Counted from the first letter of the stretch, positions 37,938-48,097 are shown. The stretch: DNA of 64,000 nucleotides from Acidobacteriota bacterium (GCA_028877275.1 JAPPFP010000026.1:62001-126000); one strand, 5' to 3'. Program-made: numbers and translations. The notes: generated by a model from the letters alone, not told the origin.

Positions 37938-38231
37938 ATGAGATCTGTGGGACTCAAGACGCTGAACAACCGGCTCAGCCGGTATGTGCGAATGGCTGCA
38001 GCGGGCGAGACGATCCTGGTTACGGATAGAGACCGCGTAGTCGCCGAGATCGTGCCGCCGCGCGAAGAGCGCAGTCCCTTCATTGCCGACGCGCTGCTGG
38101 CCGATGCCGTGCGCAAGGGCCTGTTGACGCCGCCGGCCATGAAGGGAGCAGGGCCGCCGGTGAAGCCGCCACCCATCATGTCGTTGGATGAGCTGCTGCA
38201 GGATCTGGAAGCGGATCGGCAAGACCGGTGA
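37938..38231 (+). CDS. Phd/YefM-type antitoxin
   Basis: A 97-residue antitoxin from ATG 37938. The N-terminal LKTNLRLSRYV-type region (actual text LKTLNNRLSRYVRMAAAGET, then ILVTDRDRVVAEIVPP) is the Phd/YefM DNA-binding and dimerisation fold. The C-terminal tail (SLDELLQDLEADRQ) would wrap the toxin. Overlaps the PIN toxin gene by GTGA, the usual coupling of such modules, and probably represses the operon. Confidence 0.88.
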   Translation: MRSVGLKTLNNRLSRYVRMAAAGETILVTDRDRVVAEIVPPREERSPFIADALLADAVRKGLLTPPAMKGAGPPVKPPPIMSLDELLQDLEADRQDR

Positions 38232-38623
38232 TCTACATCGACTCCTCGGTCGTGCTGGCGCACCTCTTTGCGGAGATTCGGCGGCCACCTGAACATCTTT
38301 GGGCTGAGAGCCTCGTGGCGAGCCGATTGGTCGAGTACGAAGTCTGGAACCGTCTTCACGCCCGGGGACGGGCAGAAACCCACGGCGAGGCGGCGGAGGA
38401 AGCGATCGGCCAGATCGCGCTGCTGGAACTGTCTCCGGTCATACTGACCCGGGCGTTGGGCGCCTTCCCGGCGCCGGTTCGCACACTGGACGCCCTGCAC
38501 CTGGCGTCGCTTGACTACCTTCGAGGGCAACGCCAAGGCGTGGAGCTAGCTACCTACGACCGTCGCATGGCGGAAGCCGCGAGAGCGATGGAGATCCCGG
38601 TCCTGGACCTCGGAGAAGCGTGA
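38228..38623 (+). CDS. PIN-domain toxin (VapC-like ribonuclease)
   Basis: A 131-residue PIN-domain RNase from GTG 38228. The acidic catalytic set is visible: D5 (YIDSSV), E36/E38 (VEYEVWN), D88 (TLDALHLAS) and D111 (TYDRRMA). Paired with the Phd-type antitoxin it forms a type II toxin-antitoxin module. Unusually its stop overlaps the start of a PP2C phosphatase gene (GTGA), so the phosphatase is coupled to the module. Confidence 0.9.
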   Translation: MIYIDSSVVLAHLFAEIRRPPEHLWAESLVASRLVEYEVWNRLHARGRAETHGEAAEEAIGQIALLELSPVILTRALGAFPAPVRTLDALHLASLDYLRGQRQGVELATYDRRMAEAARAMEIPVLDLGEA

Positions 38624-39414
38624 TCGAAGGCCGCCACTACGCGGCGGCCACCATGATCGGCGCGCGCAAACGCCAGGAAGACGCGTGGAGCGTCCGCCCC
38701 GTGTCCGACGACGGTTCGGACGAAGAGCTGCTACTCGTGGCGGTCGCCGACGGTTTGGGCGGAATGCCGGCCGGCGACCGGGCGAGCCGGATCACGATCC
38801 GTAGTTTCGTCGGCAGCTACGCGCTGATCCCGGAACCGCCCGCTGAGCGCCTGCGTTTCGCGCTCGCCAACGCGAACGGCGAGGTGGCGCGTGCGATCGA
38901 GGCCGATCCGTCCCTTCGAGGCATGGGTACCACCCTGGTGGCCGCGTTGTTCTTCAGGGACCGTTTCCGCTGGCTCAGCGTCGGCGATTCGTTCATCTTC
39001 CACTGGCGCGCCGGCGACCTGGAGCGTGCTAACCCGCTCCACACCTACGGCCGTGAACTCGACGCCCGGGCCGCCCGCGGCGAGATCAGCGCGATGCACG
39101 CTGCCCTGCATCCGGAGCGCGCCGCGATCACCAGCGCGGTCATGGGCCTGCCACTCGACGACGTGGCGGAGGGCGCGGTCGACCTCGCCGACGGCGACGT
39201 CGTAGTTCTCGCCAGCGACGGCATCGAGACGCTCTCCGACGAAGAGGTCGCTGCGACTTGCGGCACTCGCCGAGCATCGGGCGCTTCCGGGATCGCCGAG
39301 GCGATCGTCCGGCGGATCGAGCAGCGGGCGCTTTCCTGGCAGGACAACGCGACGGTTGTGGTCGTGTGCCCGCCTTCGCCAGCGGCCCAGGGCGGGGAGT
39401 ATCCGCTACGGTAG
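38620..39414 (+). CDS. PP2C-family serine/threonine phosphatase
   Basis: A soluble 264-residue metal-dependent protein phosphatase from GTG 38620. The metal-binding aspartates are in place: RKRQEDAW, VADGLGGMPAGD, LSVGDSFIF, LASDGIETLSD and QDNATVVVV. It thus appears catalytically complete. Its start overlaps the VapC stop, which suggests a shared transcript and leads to the question whether it dephosphorylates a regulator of the module. No Ser/Thr kinase lies in the window. Confidence 0.9.
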   Translation: MIEGRHYAAATMIGARKRQEDAWSVRPVSDDGSDEELLLVAVADGLGGMPAGDRASRITIRSFVGSYALIPEPPAERLRFALANANGEVARAIEADPSLRGMGTTLVAALFFRDRFRWLSVGDSFIFHWRAGDLERANPLHTYGRELDARAARGEISAMHAALHPERAAITSAVMGLPLDDVAEGAVDLADGDVVVLASDGIETLSDEEVAATCGTRRASGASGIAEAIVRRIEQRALSWQDNATVVVVCPPSPAAQGGEYPLR

Positions 39415-39456
39415 ATTGACTCGGTCCCGATCCTGATGACAGGGAGGATGCAGCCG

Positions 39457-40293
39457 ATGAAGAGAACCGTCGCGCATGCCGCGTTCCTGGCAGTTCTGCT
39501 GGCGGTGGCGGCCGCCGCCTTCGAGGCGCAACCTGTGAGTCAGGAGGGCGCTGCCCTTGAGCCGGGGGACACGTTCTCGGACACCCTGAGTTCAGGCGAG
39601 TTGGGTCCGGAGATGGTTGTGGTTCCGGCGGGCACGTTCCGGATGGGCTGCGTCTCGGGCGTGGAGTGCAACGAAAACGAGCTGCCGGTGCGGGAAGTGA
39701 CGATCCCGTGGCGGTTCGCGGTGTCGAAGTACGTGGTGACACTTGACGAGTTCGTTCGTTTCTTGCGGTCGGGAGCACAACCCGGCTACAAGCAGCACGA
39801 GCCGGGCCGAAGCCCGGCCGGTTGGGTGTCATGGTCGGATGCACGGGCGTACGCGGAGTGGCTGTCCGAAGAAACCGGCGAGGAGTACCGCCTGCTCAGC
39901 GAGGCGGAGTGGGAGTACGTGTCCCGAGCTGGCTCGACGACTCCCTATCCTTGGGGCGAGGAGTTCGGCACCAACCGCGCGAACTGCTGGGCCTGTGCGG
40001 ACGAGTTCCGCTTCTCGGCGCCGGTGGGCCAGTTCCCGCCGAACGCATGGGGTCTGCATGACATGCAGGGCAACGGCTGGGAATGGGTCGAGGACTGCTG
40101 GAACGACAGCTACGAGGGCGCTCCCTCCGACGGCAGCGCCTGGCTCGAGGGAGACTGTTCCCAGCATGTCATCCGGGGCGGCTCCTGGCGAGACGGTCCC
40201 AAGGAGATGCGCTCAGCGTTCCGCTTCCCCCTGGCCGAGCGTTCCGGTTTCAGAGGCGAGAGCTTCCGCGTCGCCCGCGAGCTGGCTCCCTGA
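39457..40293 (+). CDS. FGE/SUMF1-like domain protein, exported, catalytic cysteines absent
   Basis: Exported 278-residue protein; ATG 39457 chosen because GGGAGG lies nine bases upstream (ATG 39436 and 39448 are alternatives). After a signal peptide the formylglycine-generating-enzyme-like fold spans residues ~50-275: MVVVPAGTFRMGC, VSWSDARAYAEWLSEETGEEYRLLSEAEWEY, WGLHDMQGNGWEWVEDCW, HVIRGGSWRDGPKEMRSAFRF. In true FGE the last segment holds the two copper-binding cysteines; here it has none, so sulfatase maturation activity is unlikely. Such C-type-lectin-like FGE relatives serve varied roles. Confidence 0.83.
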   Translation: MKRTVAHAAFLAVLLAVAAAAFEAQPVSQEGAALEPGDTFSDTLSSGELGPEMVVVPAGTFRMGCVSGVECNENELPVREVTIPWRFAVSKYVVTLDEFVRFLRSGAQPGYKQHEPGRSPAGWVSWSDARAYAEWLSEETGEEYRLLSEAEWEYVSRAGSTTPYPWGEEFGTNRANCWACADEFRFSAPVGQFPPNAWGLHDMQGNGWEWVEDCWNDSYEGAPSDGSAWLEGDCSQHVIRGGSWRDGPKEMRSAFRFPLAERSGFRGESFRVARELAP

Positions 40294-40316
40294 CGTCCGA
40301 GCCGCGAGGCCCCGCG

Positions 40317-41456
40317 CTACACCAGCCGCCCCAACAACTCCAGCGCCGGCGCAACCCGGATGCCCTCGGGTGTCACATAGTCCCTCGTCCCCGTGGCCGA
40401 CACCTGCCACGCCTCGCAGTCCGGGAAGCGGACCTTGAAATAGCGCAGACTCCTGTCGAGGCGCCCGTCCGCCCACTTGCACTCGACGCCAAGCACAGGC
40501 TGCCGGCGGTCGGTCACGATGAAATCGACCTCGCGGCCGTCCGTGTCGCGGAAGTAGCGGAGTTCCAGGTCGAGCCCCTGGGTGTCCTGCTGATGATGCA
40601 CCCACTTGAGCAGGTGGCAGGCGATCAGGTTCTCGAAACGTGGCGCGTCTGCCGGCACGACCGTCCAGTCGACGTGGTAGTGCTTCTGCTGCTTCTTGAC
40701 CGCCCGGATTGTCGGGGCGCCGAAGGGCGACAGCCGGAAGATCGCGTAGAGCCGCTCGAACGCTCCCAGCCAGTCGGCGACTGCCTTGTGGCTTACCTGC
40801 AGATCCTCACGGACCGCGTTGATCGAGAGCGGCGAGCCGACCAGTTCCGGGAGACGGAGCATCAGTAGTTCGAGCCGGCCGAGGTCCTGAATGCGTTCCA
40901 GGCTCGTCACCTCCTCGCGGATCAGCAGCGTGCGGTGCTCGCGAGACCACCTGCGGGCCTCGACTTCGCTGCCGCCGAAGTACGGCTCGGGGAAGCCGCC
41001 GAGCAGCAACAGGTCCTGGAGTTCACCGGTCGTTCGCAGCTCGAGTTCGGCGGCGGACAGTGGGTGCAGGCGGAGGAGATGGAAGCGGCCCTGGAGCGAG
41101 TCGCCGCCGAACCGGTAGGCGTCGAGCCGGGCGCTTCCGACCACGAGGATCCGACGCTCTGCGGCGGCCCGCGCGTCGTACAGCCCCTTGAGGTAGTTCC
41201 GCCAGTCCCGGTACTTGTGGATCTCGTCGAAGACCCAGAGATCGGTGGTCGGGAGTTCGCGCCTCAGAATGTGCTCGCGATCCTCCGCGACGTCCCAGTT
41301 GAGGTAGCCATCGTCGGCGCCTGGCAGGCTGCGGGCCAGCGTCGTCTTGCCGACCTGCCTTGGACCGGCAACGAAGACCATCTTCCGTTCGAGGTCTCGC
41401 TCGATCTGATCCGCCAGATACCTGATTGCGGTCGCCACGGCACGCGAGGTTACCAA
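40317..41456 (-). CDS. AAA-family ATPase with DUF4143 C-terminal domain
   Basis: A 379-residue ATPase. Walker A GPRQVGKTT is at about 31-39 and Walker B LWVFDEIHK near 73-81; the C-terminal DUF4143 region contains LRYFRDTDGREVDFIV and GVECKW, resembling a PD-(D/E)XK nuclease core (D..EVD..E.K). TTG 41456 is the earliest start; GTG 41438 (reading VATAIRYLADQ) is equally plausible. These proteins are common accessory genes, sometimes in many copies, and their role is not settled. Two related palindromes lie directly upstream. Confidence 0.88.
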   Translation of the reverse strand: MVTSRAVATAIRYLADQIERDLERKMVFVAGPRQVGKTTLARSLPGADDGYLNWDVAEDREHILRRELPTTDLWVFDEIHKYRDWRNYLKGLYDARAAAERRILVVGSARLDAYRFGGDSLQGRFHLLRLHPLSAAELELRTTGELQDLLLLGGFPEPYFGGSEVEARRWSREHRTLLIREEVTSLERIQDLGRLELLMLRLPELVGSPLSINAVREDLQVSHKAVADWLGAFERLYAIFRLSPFGAPTIRAVKKQQKHYHVDWTVVPADAPRFENLIACHLLKWVHHQQDTQGLDLELRYFRDTDGREVDFIVTDRRQPVLGVECKWADGRLDRSLRYFKVRFPDCEAWQVSATGTRDYVTPEGIRVAPALELLGRLV

Positions 41457-41458
41457 GA

Positions 41459-41510
41459 TTTTCGACTGCAGTCGAAACTGCCCGTGGATATTTTCTACTG
41501 TGGTGGAAAA
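41459..41510. promoter_or_regulatory. Pair of related palindromes upstream of the DUF4143 ATPase
   Basis: TTTCGACTGCAGTCGAAA (41460-41477) is a perfect 18-bp palindrome. TTTTCTACTGTGGTGGAAAA (41491-41510) is an imperfect version of the same TTTTCKACTGYRGTSGAAA pattern. Centres are 32 bp apart, about three helical turns, so they would lie on one face of DNA. The AT-rich character stands out from the GC-rich surroundings. Likely operator pair controlling the ATPase. Confidence 0.6.
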
Positions 41511-41725
41511 CGTCCGCGCCGATTGCGGGTCCTTTTCAGCGCCGGTCTCCCCTTGCGCAACTCGCCATTCTTGAAGCCCGGCCCGCGCCCGCTGCAGCCG
41601 TTGACCACCCCTGACAGCCGTGTTACGTTACCGCCGCTTTCGGGCGCGAGCGAGACAGGTTGGCAGGCGTTGGTAGAGGTCTGCGCTCGTCGAAACAGAC
41701 CCGGACGACCGCGGGACGAGTAGCT

Positions 41726-42148
41726 GTGGATTTCGACGCCAGCCTCCTGGTCATCATGGCGATCTTCTGGGCCACCTATGTGGTGGTCCGGTTCTACCTC
41801 GTCCGCCCGATCATGCGCATGCTCAAGGAGCGCGACAGCGAGATCGTGACCGCGCAGGAGACCTTCGACCGGGCCCAGGCCGAGGTCGAGGCGAGGATCG
41901 AGGCGCAGCGCGAGAAGCTGCAGGAAGCGCGCGCCGAGGCCGCCGCGCACCGTGACCGGATGCGCAAGGAGGCCCAGCAGGCCCGCGAAACGCTCGTCGC
42001 CGAAGCCCGCCAGGAGGCGGATGCCGAACTCCAGCAGGCGATCGCCGCGCTCGACGCCGAGACCGCGGAACAGCGCCGCTCGCTCGAAGCCCGCGCCGAG
42101 CGGCTCGCGGCCGACATGACCGCGAAGCTGATGGGAGCCCCTTCATGA
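41726..42148 (+). CDS. ATP synthase F0 subunit b'
   Basis: Membrane-anchored stator subunit of 140 residues, GTG 41726 with GGGACGAG upstream. One N-terminal transmembrane segment (LLVIMAIFWATYVVVRFYLV) is followed by a long charged coiled coil. It overlaps the b subunit gene by ATGA. Two b-type subunits side by side (b' then b) indicate a heterodimeric stator. No a or c subunit gene precedes it in this window. Confidence 0.86.
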   Translation: MDFDASLLVIMAIFWATYVVVRFYLVRPIMRMLKERDSEIVTAQETFDRAQAEVEARIEAQREKLQEARAEAAAHRDRMRKEAQQARETLVAEARQEADAELQQAIAALDAETAEQRRSLEARAERLAADMTAKLMGAPS

Positions 42149-42762
42149 GGCGCTCCGCGACCCTCAGAGTCGCCTCGCTGGCGCTGCTCTGGGCGCTGTT
42201 CGGCGGCGTCGCCGCCGCGTTCGGTGCCGAAGTGGGCGAAGCGACTCACTTCCTCGGCCTGCCGCGCTGGGTCTTCTCCTGGTTCAACATGCTCGTCTTC
42301 TTCGGCGGTCTCGGCTATCTGGTCGGGCCGATGGCAATCGCCGCGCTCGAGTCGCGCCGGAACCAGATCCGGGACAGCCTGATGACGGCCCGCCGCCAGC
42401 GCGCGGACGCGGAAGAGCTGCACGCCGGCCTCGACGACCAGCTCGCCGCCCTGGAAGCGGAAGTCGCCCAGGCGGCCGAGCGGTCCCGGCAGGAGGGCGA
42501 ACGCGACGCGCGCGAGATCGCGGCTCTGGCCGACAGAGAACGCGAGCGGATGCTGGAGCAGGCTCGCGCCGAGATCCGGAACCGTACGGCGCGCGCCCGG
42601 GTCGAGCTGGCGCAGCACGCGGCCCGGCTCGCCACCTCGCTCGCGGCCGAGCGGCTGGAGCGCGAGGTCGACTCCGCCGCCCGCCGCCGGATTCTCGACC
42701 GCGGACTGCTCAGCCTGGAGAGCCGGGCGGACGACGCCTCGGCCGGAGCCGACGCGCGATGA
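42145..42762 (+). CDS. atpF: ATP synthase F0 subunit b
   Basis: Stator subunit of 205 residues with an N-terminal signal-like segment (SLALLWALFGGVAAAFGAE), then the membrane segment WVFSWFNMLVFFGGLGYLV and a long Arg/Glu/Ala coiled coil. The cleavable-looking leader is longer than in classic AtpF and recurs in several phyla. Overlaps atpH by ATGA. Confidence 0.9.
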   Translation: MRRSATLRVASLALLWALFGGVAAAFGAEVGEATHFLGLPRWVFSWFNMLVFFGGLGYLVGPMAIAALESRRNQIRDSLMTARRQRADAEELHAGLDDQLAALEAEVAQAAERSRQEGERDAREIAALADRERERMLEQARAEIRNRTARARVELAQHAARLATSLAAERLEREVDSAARRRILDRGLLSLESRADDASAGADAR

Positions 42763-43322
42763 TCTACCGCTACGCAAGGCCCTACGCCCAGGCCCTGATG
42801 GGGGCCGCCGGCTCGATCGAGGCGGCGCAGGCGACGCGCGATGAACTGAGCGCCTTCGCGGAGGCGATGCGGGTCGTCCCCCGTCTGGGCCGCATGGCCT
42901 CGAATCCCGGCGTGCCGCCGGCGACGAAGCGCGCTGTGGTCGACGAGATCGCCGGCATGCAGGGCGCGGGCGCGTTGGCCCAGCGGATGCTGCGGCTGCT
43001 GCTCGACAACTACCGGCTGGTCCACCTGCCGGCGATCCTGGAGGCGATCGACGAGCTGCTCGACCGGGCCCACGGCGTGGTCAGCGCCACTGTGACCGCG
43101 GCCGAGGAACTCGACGAGGAACAGCGCGCGCGGTTGGAGAAGGCGCTCGAACAGCTGTCCGGCGCCGAGGTCCGGCTGGAAGCCCGCGTCGATCCGAGCC
43201 TGATCGGCGGCTTCGTCGCCCAGTTCGGGAGCTACCGCTACGACGCGAGCGTTCGGGGCCAGTTGGCCGTACTGGAATCCAGATTGACCGCCGAGTCGGC
43301 GACTGCGGCGGCGGAAGCCTAG
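42759..43322 (+). CDS. atpH: ATP synthase F1 subunit delta
   Basis: Peripheral stator protein of 187 residues linking F1 to the b dimer. Recognised by RPYAQALMGAAGS at the start and the C-terminal GGFVAQFGSYRYDASVRGQL, which matches the conserved GG-x-V-x-x-G-x-x-x-x-D-x-S motif. Sits between atpF and atpA. Confidence 0.93.
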   Translation: MIYRYARPYAQALMGAAGSIEAAQATRDELSAFAEAMRVVPRLGRMASNPGVPPATKRAVVDEIAGMQGAGALAQRMLRLLLDNYRLVHLPAILEAIDELLDRAHGVVSATVTAAEELDEEQRARLEKALEQLSGAEVRLEARVDPSLIGGFVAQFGSYRYDASVRGQLAVLESRLTAESATAAAEA

Positions 43323-43387
43323 AAACGACACGATGTGGAGACGCTCCGCAGCCTCGGAGCGCCACCTATCAGGGGAGTGGAACGAAC

Positions 43388-44926
<1,539 letters not shown>

Positions 44927-44964
44927 ACGAGACGAACGGGAAGGTTCCGAGGTAGGCCCGAACG

Positions 44965-45867
44965 ATGGCGAGCCTGATCGATCTTCGCCGGCGCATCCGC
45001 ACGGTGAAGAACACCCAGCAGATCACCAAGGCGATGAAGATGGTCGCCGCGGCGAAGCTGCGCCGGGCCCAGGACCAGATCCTCGCCACGCGGCCTTACG
45101 CCCTGGAGCTACGGAAGGTGACGGAGCACCTGGCCGCCGTCGCGGCGGGCGAGGTCGAGCACCCGTTGCTGACGCCGCACGAGGGCGAAGGCGACGACAG
45201 GGCCGCTTCCGGCAAGACTCTGGTGCTTGTCGTGACCGGCGACAAGGGCCTGTGCGGCGCCTTCAACGCCCATGTCCAGCGCCGGACCGAGCAGGAGATG
45301 GCCGCCCTCAACGGCGGCGGCGAGATCCTCGCCCTTGGCAACCGCGGCGCCGACTTCTTTACCCACCGCGGCGCGCCGATGCGGGGCGCCCGCCGGGGGC
45401 TGTTCAAGGACCTGAACTACGCGACGGCCCAGGAACTCGCGGCTGAGGTCTCCAAGGCCTTTGCCGACGGTGAGTACGACGCGGTCTACGCGGTGTACAA
45501 CGAGTTCATCTCCGTGCTGAGCCAGCGCGTGAGCTGGGAACGCCTGCTGCCGATCGCCCGCGAGGACGTCGTCGGCGACGATGGCGGCCAGCCGGAAGGC
45601 GACCATCGCGACTACCTCTACGAGCCGTCAGAGGCCGAGATCCTGAACGACCTGCTGCCGCGCTTCGTCACCTTCCAGATCTACCGGGTGCTGCTCGAGT
45701 CCCAGGCGGCCGAGCACGCGGCCCGGATGACGGCGATGGACAGCGCGACGAAGAACGCCGGCGAACTGATCGACACACTGACCCTGCAATACAACCGCTC
45801 GCGCCAGGCCGAGATCACGACCGAACTGATCGAGGTCGTATCCGGCGCGAACGCCCTCGAGGGATAG
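44965..45867 (+). CDS. atpG: ATP synthase F1 subunit gamma
   Basis: Rotor shaft subunit of 300 residues. The N-terminal helix (LRRRIRTVKNTQQITKAMKMVAAAKLRRAQ) and the C-terminal helix (ARMTAMDSATKNAGELIDTLTLQYNRSRQAEITTEL) that form the coiled-coil axle are both clear, with LVVTGDKGLCGAFN in the Rossmann part. The final residues IEVVSGANAL are the standard ending. Confidence 0.97.
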   Translation: MASLIDLRRRIRTVKNTQQITKAMKMVAAAKLRRAQDQILATRPYALELRKVTEHLAAVAAGEVEHPLLTPHEGEGDDRAASGKTLVLVVTGDKGLCGAFNAHVQRRTEQEMAALNGGGEILALGNRGADFFTHRGAPMRGARRGLFKDLNYATAQELAAEVSKAFADGEYDAVYAVYNEFISVLSQRVSWERLLPIAREDVVGDDGGQPEGDHRDYLYEPSEAEILNDLLPRFVTFQIYRVLLESQAAEHAARMTAMDSATKNAGELIDTLTLQYNRSRQAEITTELIEVVSGANALEG

Positions 45868-45887
45868 AGACAAGAGAGGCACAAACC

Positions 45888-47396
45888 GTGAACGACACGA
45901 ACAACACGTCCGGCGCCACCGGCAAGGTGGTCCAGGTGATCGGTCCGGTGCTCGACATCGAGTATCCGGCCGAGCAACTGCCCGAGATCCTGAACGCGGT
46001 CAGCGTCAAGAACGACGACGGCAGCATCGACCTGACAGCCGAGGTGGCTCAGCACCTGGGCTCGAACCTGGTGCGCGCGGTGTCCATGCAGCCGACGGAC
46101 GGCGTCGTGCGCGGCATGGAGGCCAGGGACCTCGGCGAACCGATCTCCGTGCCGGTGGGAGAAGCGACCCTGGGCCGGGTGCTGAGCGTGCTCGGCGAGC
46201 CGGTCGACACGCTGGGCCCGGTCGAGGCCCAGGAACGCTGGCCGATCCACCGCGAGGCGCCCGCCTTCGAGGACCAGGCGACCTCGACCGAGATGTTCGA
46301 GACGGGGATCAAGGTCGTCGACCTGGTGCACCCCTACACCCGCGGCGGCAAGACCGGCCTGTTCGGCGGTGCCGGCGTCGGCAAGACGGTCCTCATCCAG
46401 GAGCTGATCAACAACGTCGCCGTGCAGGGCGGTGGCTTCTCCGTGTTCGCCGGCGTCGGTGAACGCACCCGCGAGGGCAACGACCTCCTGCGCGAGATGG
46501 TCGAGGCCGGCGTCGTCAACTTCGGCGAGGGCTTCCTCGAGAACTACGAGGAGACGGGCAACTTCGACCTGACGAAGGTGGACCACGCGGCGCTCAAGGA
46601 CAGCAAGGCGGCGCTCATCTACGGCCAGATGACCGAACCGCCCGGCGCAAGGCTCCGCGTCGGTCTTTCGGCGCTCACGGTGGCCGAGTACTTCCGCGAC
46701 GTCGAAGGTCGCGACGTGCTGCTCTTCGTCGACAACATCTTCCGCTTCACCCAGGCCGGCTCCGAGGTGTCCGCCCTGCTCGGCCGGATGCCCAGCGCCG
46801 TCGGCTACCAGCCCAACCTGGCGACCGAAATGGGCGCCCTGCAGGAGCGGATCACCTCGACCAAGAAGGGCTCGATCACGTCGGTGCAGGCGATCTACGT
46901 CCCCGCCGACGACCTGACCGACCCGGCGCCGGCCACCGCCTTCGCTCACCTCGACGCGACGACGACCCTGTCCCGGGCGATCGTCGAGAAGGGCATCTAC
47001 CCGGCGATCGACCCGCTCGACTCGACCTCCAAGATCCTCGAGCCCGGCATCGTCGGCGACGAGCACTACGCCGTCGCCCGCCAGGTCCAGCAGGTGCTCC
47101 AGCGCTACAAGGACCTGCAGGACATCATCGCCATCCTCGGCGTCGAGGAACTGTCCGAAGAGGACAAGCTCGTCGTCGCCCGGGCGCGGAAGATCGAGCG
47201 CTTCCTGTCGCAGCCGTTCTTCGTGGCGACCCAGTTCACCGGCCTCGAAGGCCGCTACGTGAAGATCGAGGACACCGTCGAGGGCTTCAAGACGATCCTC
47301 TCCGGCGACCTCGACGACCTGCCCGAGCAGGCCTTCCTCATGGTCGGCACGATCGACGAGGCGGTCGACAAGGGCAAGAAGCTGCTGGCGGCCTAG
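45888..47396 (+). CDS. atpD: ATP synthase F1 subunit beta
   Basis: Catalytic subunit, 502 residues from GTG 45888. The P-loop GGAGVGKT is at 160-167; GERTREGNDL carries the catalytic Glu, LLFVDNIFRFTQAGSEVSALLGRMPSAVGYQP is the Walker B and adjacent signature, and EELSEED near 420 is the rotor-contact loop. Slightly long for the family because of an N-terminal extension and a small insertion near 45-55. Confidence 0.98.
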   Translation: MNDTNNTSGATGKVVQVIGPVLDIEYPAEQLPEILNAVSVKNDDGSIDLTAEVAQHLGSNLVRAVSMQPTDGVVRGMEARDLGEPISVPVGEATLGRVLSVLGEPVDTLGPVEAQERWPIHREAPAFEDQATSTEMFETGIKVVDLVHPYTRGGKTGLFGGAGVGKTVLIQELINNVAVQGGGFSVFAGVGERTREGNDLLREMVEAGVVNFGEGFLENYEETGNFDLTKVDHAALKDSKAALIYGQMTEPPGARLRVGLSALTVAEYFRDVEGRDVLLFVDNIFRFTQAGSEVSALLGRMPSAVGYQPNLATEMGALQERITSTKKGSITSVQAIYVPADDLTDPAPATAFAHLDATTTLSRAIVEKGIYPAIDPLDSTSKILEPGIVGDEHYAVARQVQQVLQRYKDLQDIIAILGVEELSEEDKLVVARARKIERFLSQPFFVATQFTGLEGRYVKIEDTVEGFKTILSGDLDDLPEQAFLMVGTIDEAVDKGKKLLAA

Positions 47397-47430
47397 AGGC
47401 GCTGAGACGGAACCAGCGGAGCGAACGAAC

Positions 47431-47835
47431 GTGGCCGACCTGAACCTGATCCTCGTAACCCACGCCGAGAAGCTGCTCGAGATCGAGTGCTCGGACGTCG
47501 GTCTGCCCGGGCGCAAGGGCGACATGGGCATCCTGCCCGGCCATGCGGCGCTGATCAGCACGCTGCGGCCCGGCGAGCTCAGCTACCAGCCGGCCGACGG
47601 CGGCGCGCGCCGCTTCGTCGCCGTGGCGCCGGGCTTCTGTGAGGTCGCGGACGACACCGTGACGGTGCTGACCGAGACCGCGGAGCCGGCCGAGGACATC
47701 GACGCCGCGGCGGCTACGACCGAGCGCGACGAGTTGGCGGCGGAGTACGCGCGCGCCAGCTTCGAGGAGCAGGCGGGCCTCAAGGACCGCGTGGATACCG
47801 CGCAGGCGCGGGTCGACGTCGCGTCGCGGGCGTAG
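47431..47835 (+). CDS. atpC: ATP synthase F1 subunit epsilon
   Basis: Rotor regulatory subunit of 134 residues from GTG 47431. The N-terminal beta-barrel has GRKGDMGILPGHAALIS and RFVAVAPGFCEVADDTVTVLTE; the C-terminal helical hairpin (ERDELAAEYARA to VDVASRA) can inhibit ATP hydrolysis. It is the last gene of the operon and is followed by a rho-independent terminator. Confidence 0.93.
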   Translation: MADLNLILVTHAEKLLEIECSDVGLPGRKGDMGILPGHAALISTLRPGELSYQPADGGARRFVAVAPGFCEVADDTVTVLTETAEPAEDIDAAAATTERDELAAEYARASFEEQAGLKDRVDTAQARVDVASRA

Positions 47836-47850
47836 CGCCGCGGTAAAGGT

Positions 47851-47883
47851 CGCCGGCCTTCGGCCGGCGGCTGTGTCTTTTTT
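47851..47883 (+). terminator. Rho-independent terminator after the atp operon
   Basis: Perfect 8-bp stem CGCCGGCC (47851-47858), loop TTC, GGCCGGCG (47862-47869), then a T-rich stretch ending in six Ts at 47878-47883. It starts 15 bp after the atpC stop. Confidence 0.82.
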
Positions 47884-47946
47884 CGGGCTGCGCCGCTCCG
47901 CGGCTTCGCCCGCACAGTGAGCGCGCCGTCCTCGTTACGGCGCCCG

Positions 47947-48024
47947 CACACTGGGTGCGCCGGCGTCCCCGCCGGCTGCCGCCGCAGGCGGCCAGAAAAC
48001 GCGCCGCGAAAGCGGCGACGATGC
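47947..48024 (+). repeat. REP-like repeat between atp operon and tRNA-Ser
   Basis: The fullest single copy: CACACTGGGTGCGCC, hairpin GCCGGCG/TCCC/CGCCGGC, hairpin GCCGCC/GCA/GGCGGC, spacer AGAAAACG, then CGCCGC/GAAA/GCGGCG and GACGAT. It ends about 55 bp before the tRNA-Ser promoter. The stretch 47836-48097 otherwise holds only the terminator and promoter. Confidence 0.82.
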
Positions 48025-48078
48025 CGGACCAAAGCCCCGCGACCGGGCGGGCGACCGTCCCCAGCGGCCGCCCGCCGC

Positions 48079-48087
48079 TGCTAAACT
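48079..48087 (+). promoter_or_regulatory. Extended -10 element of tRNA-Ser promoter
   Basis: TGCTAAACT followed by CCCGCG, 10 bases upstream of the mature tRNA-Ser 5' end, the same motif as before the other two tRNA genes. Confidence 0.5.
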
Positions 48088-48097
48088 CCCGCGTTCG

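Noticed and set aside
39457..40293. True formylglycine-generating enzyme for the two sulfatases
   Set aside because: The conserved cysteine pair near the C-terminal RGGS motif is absent.
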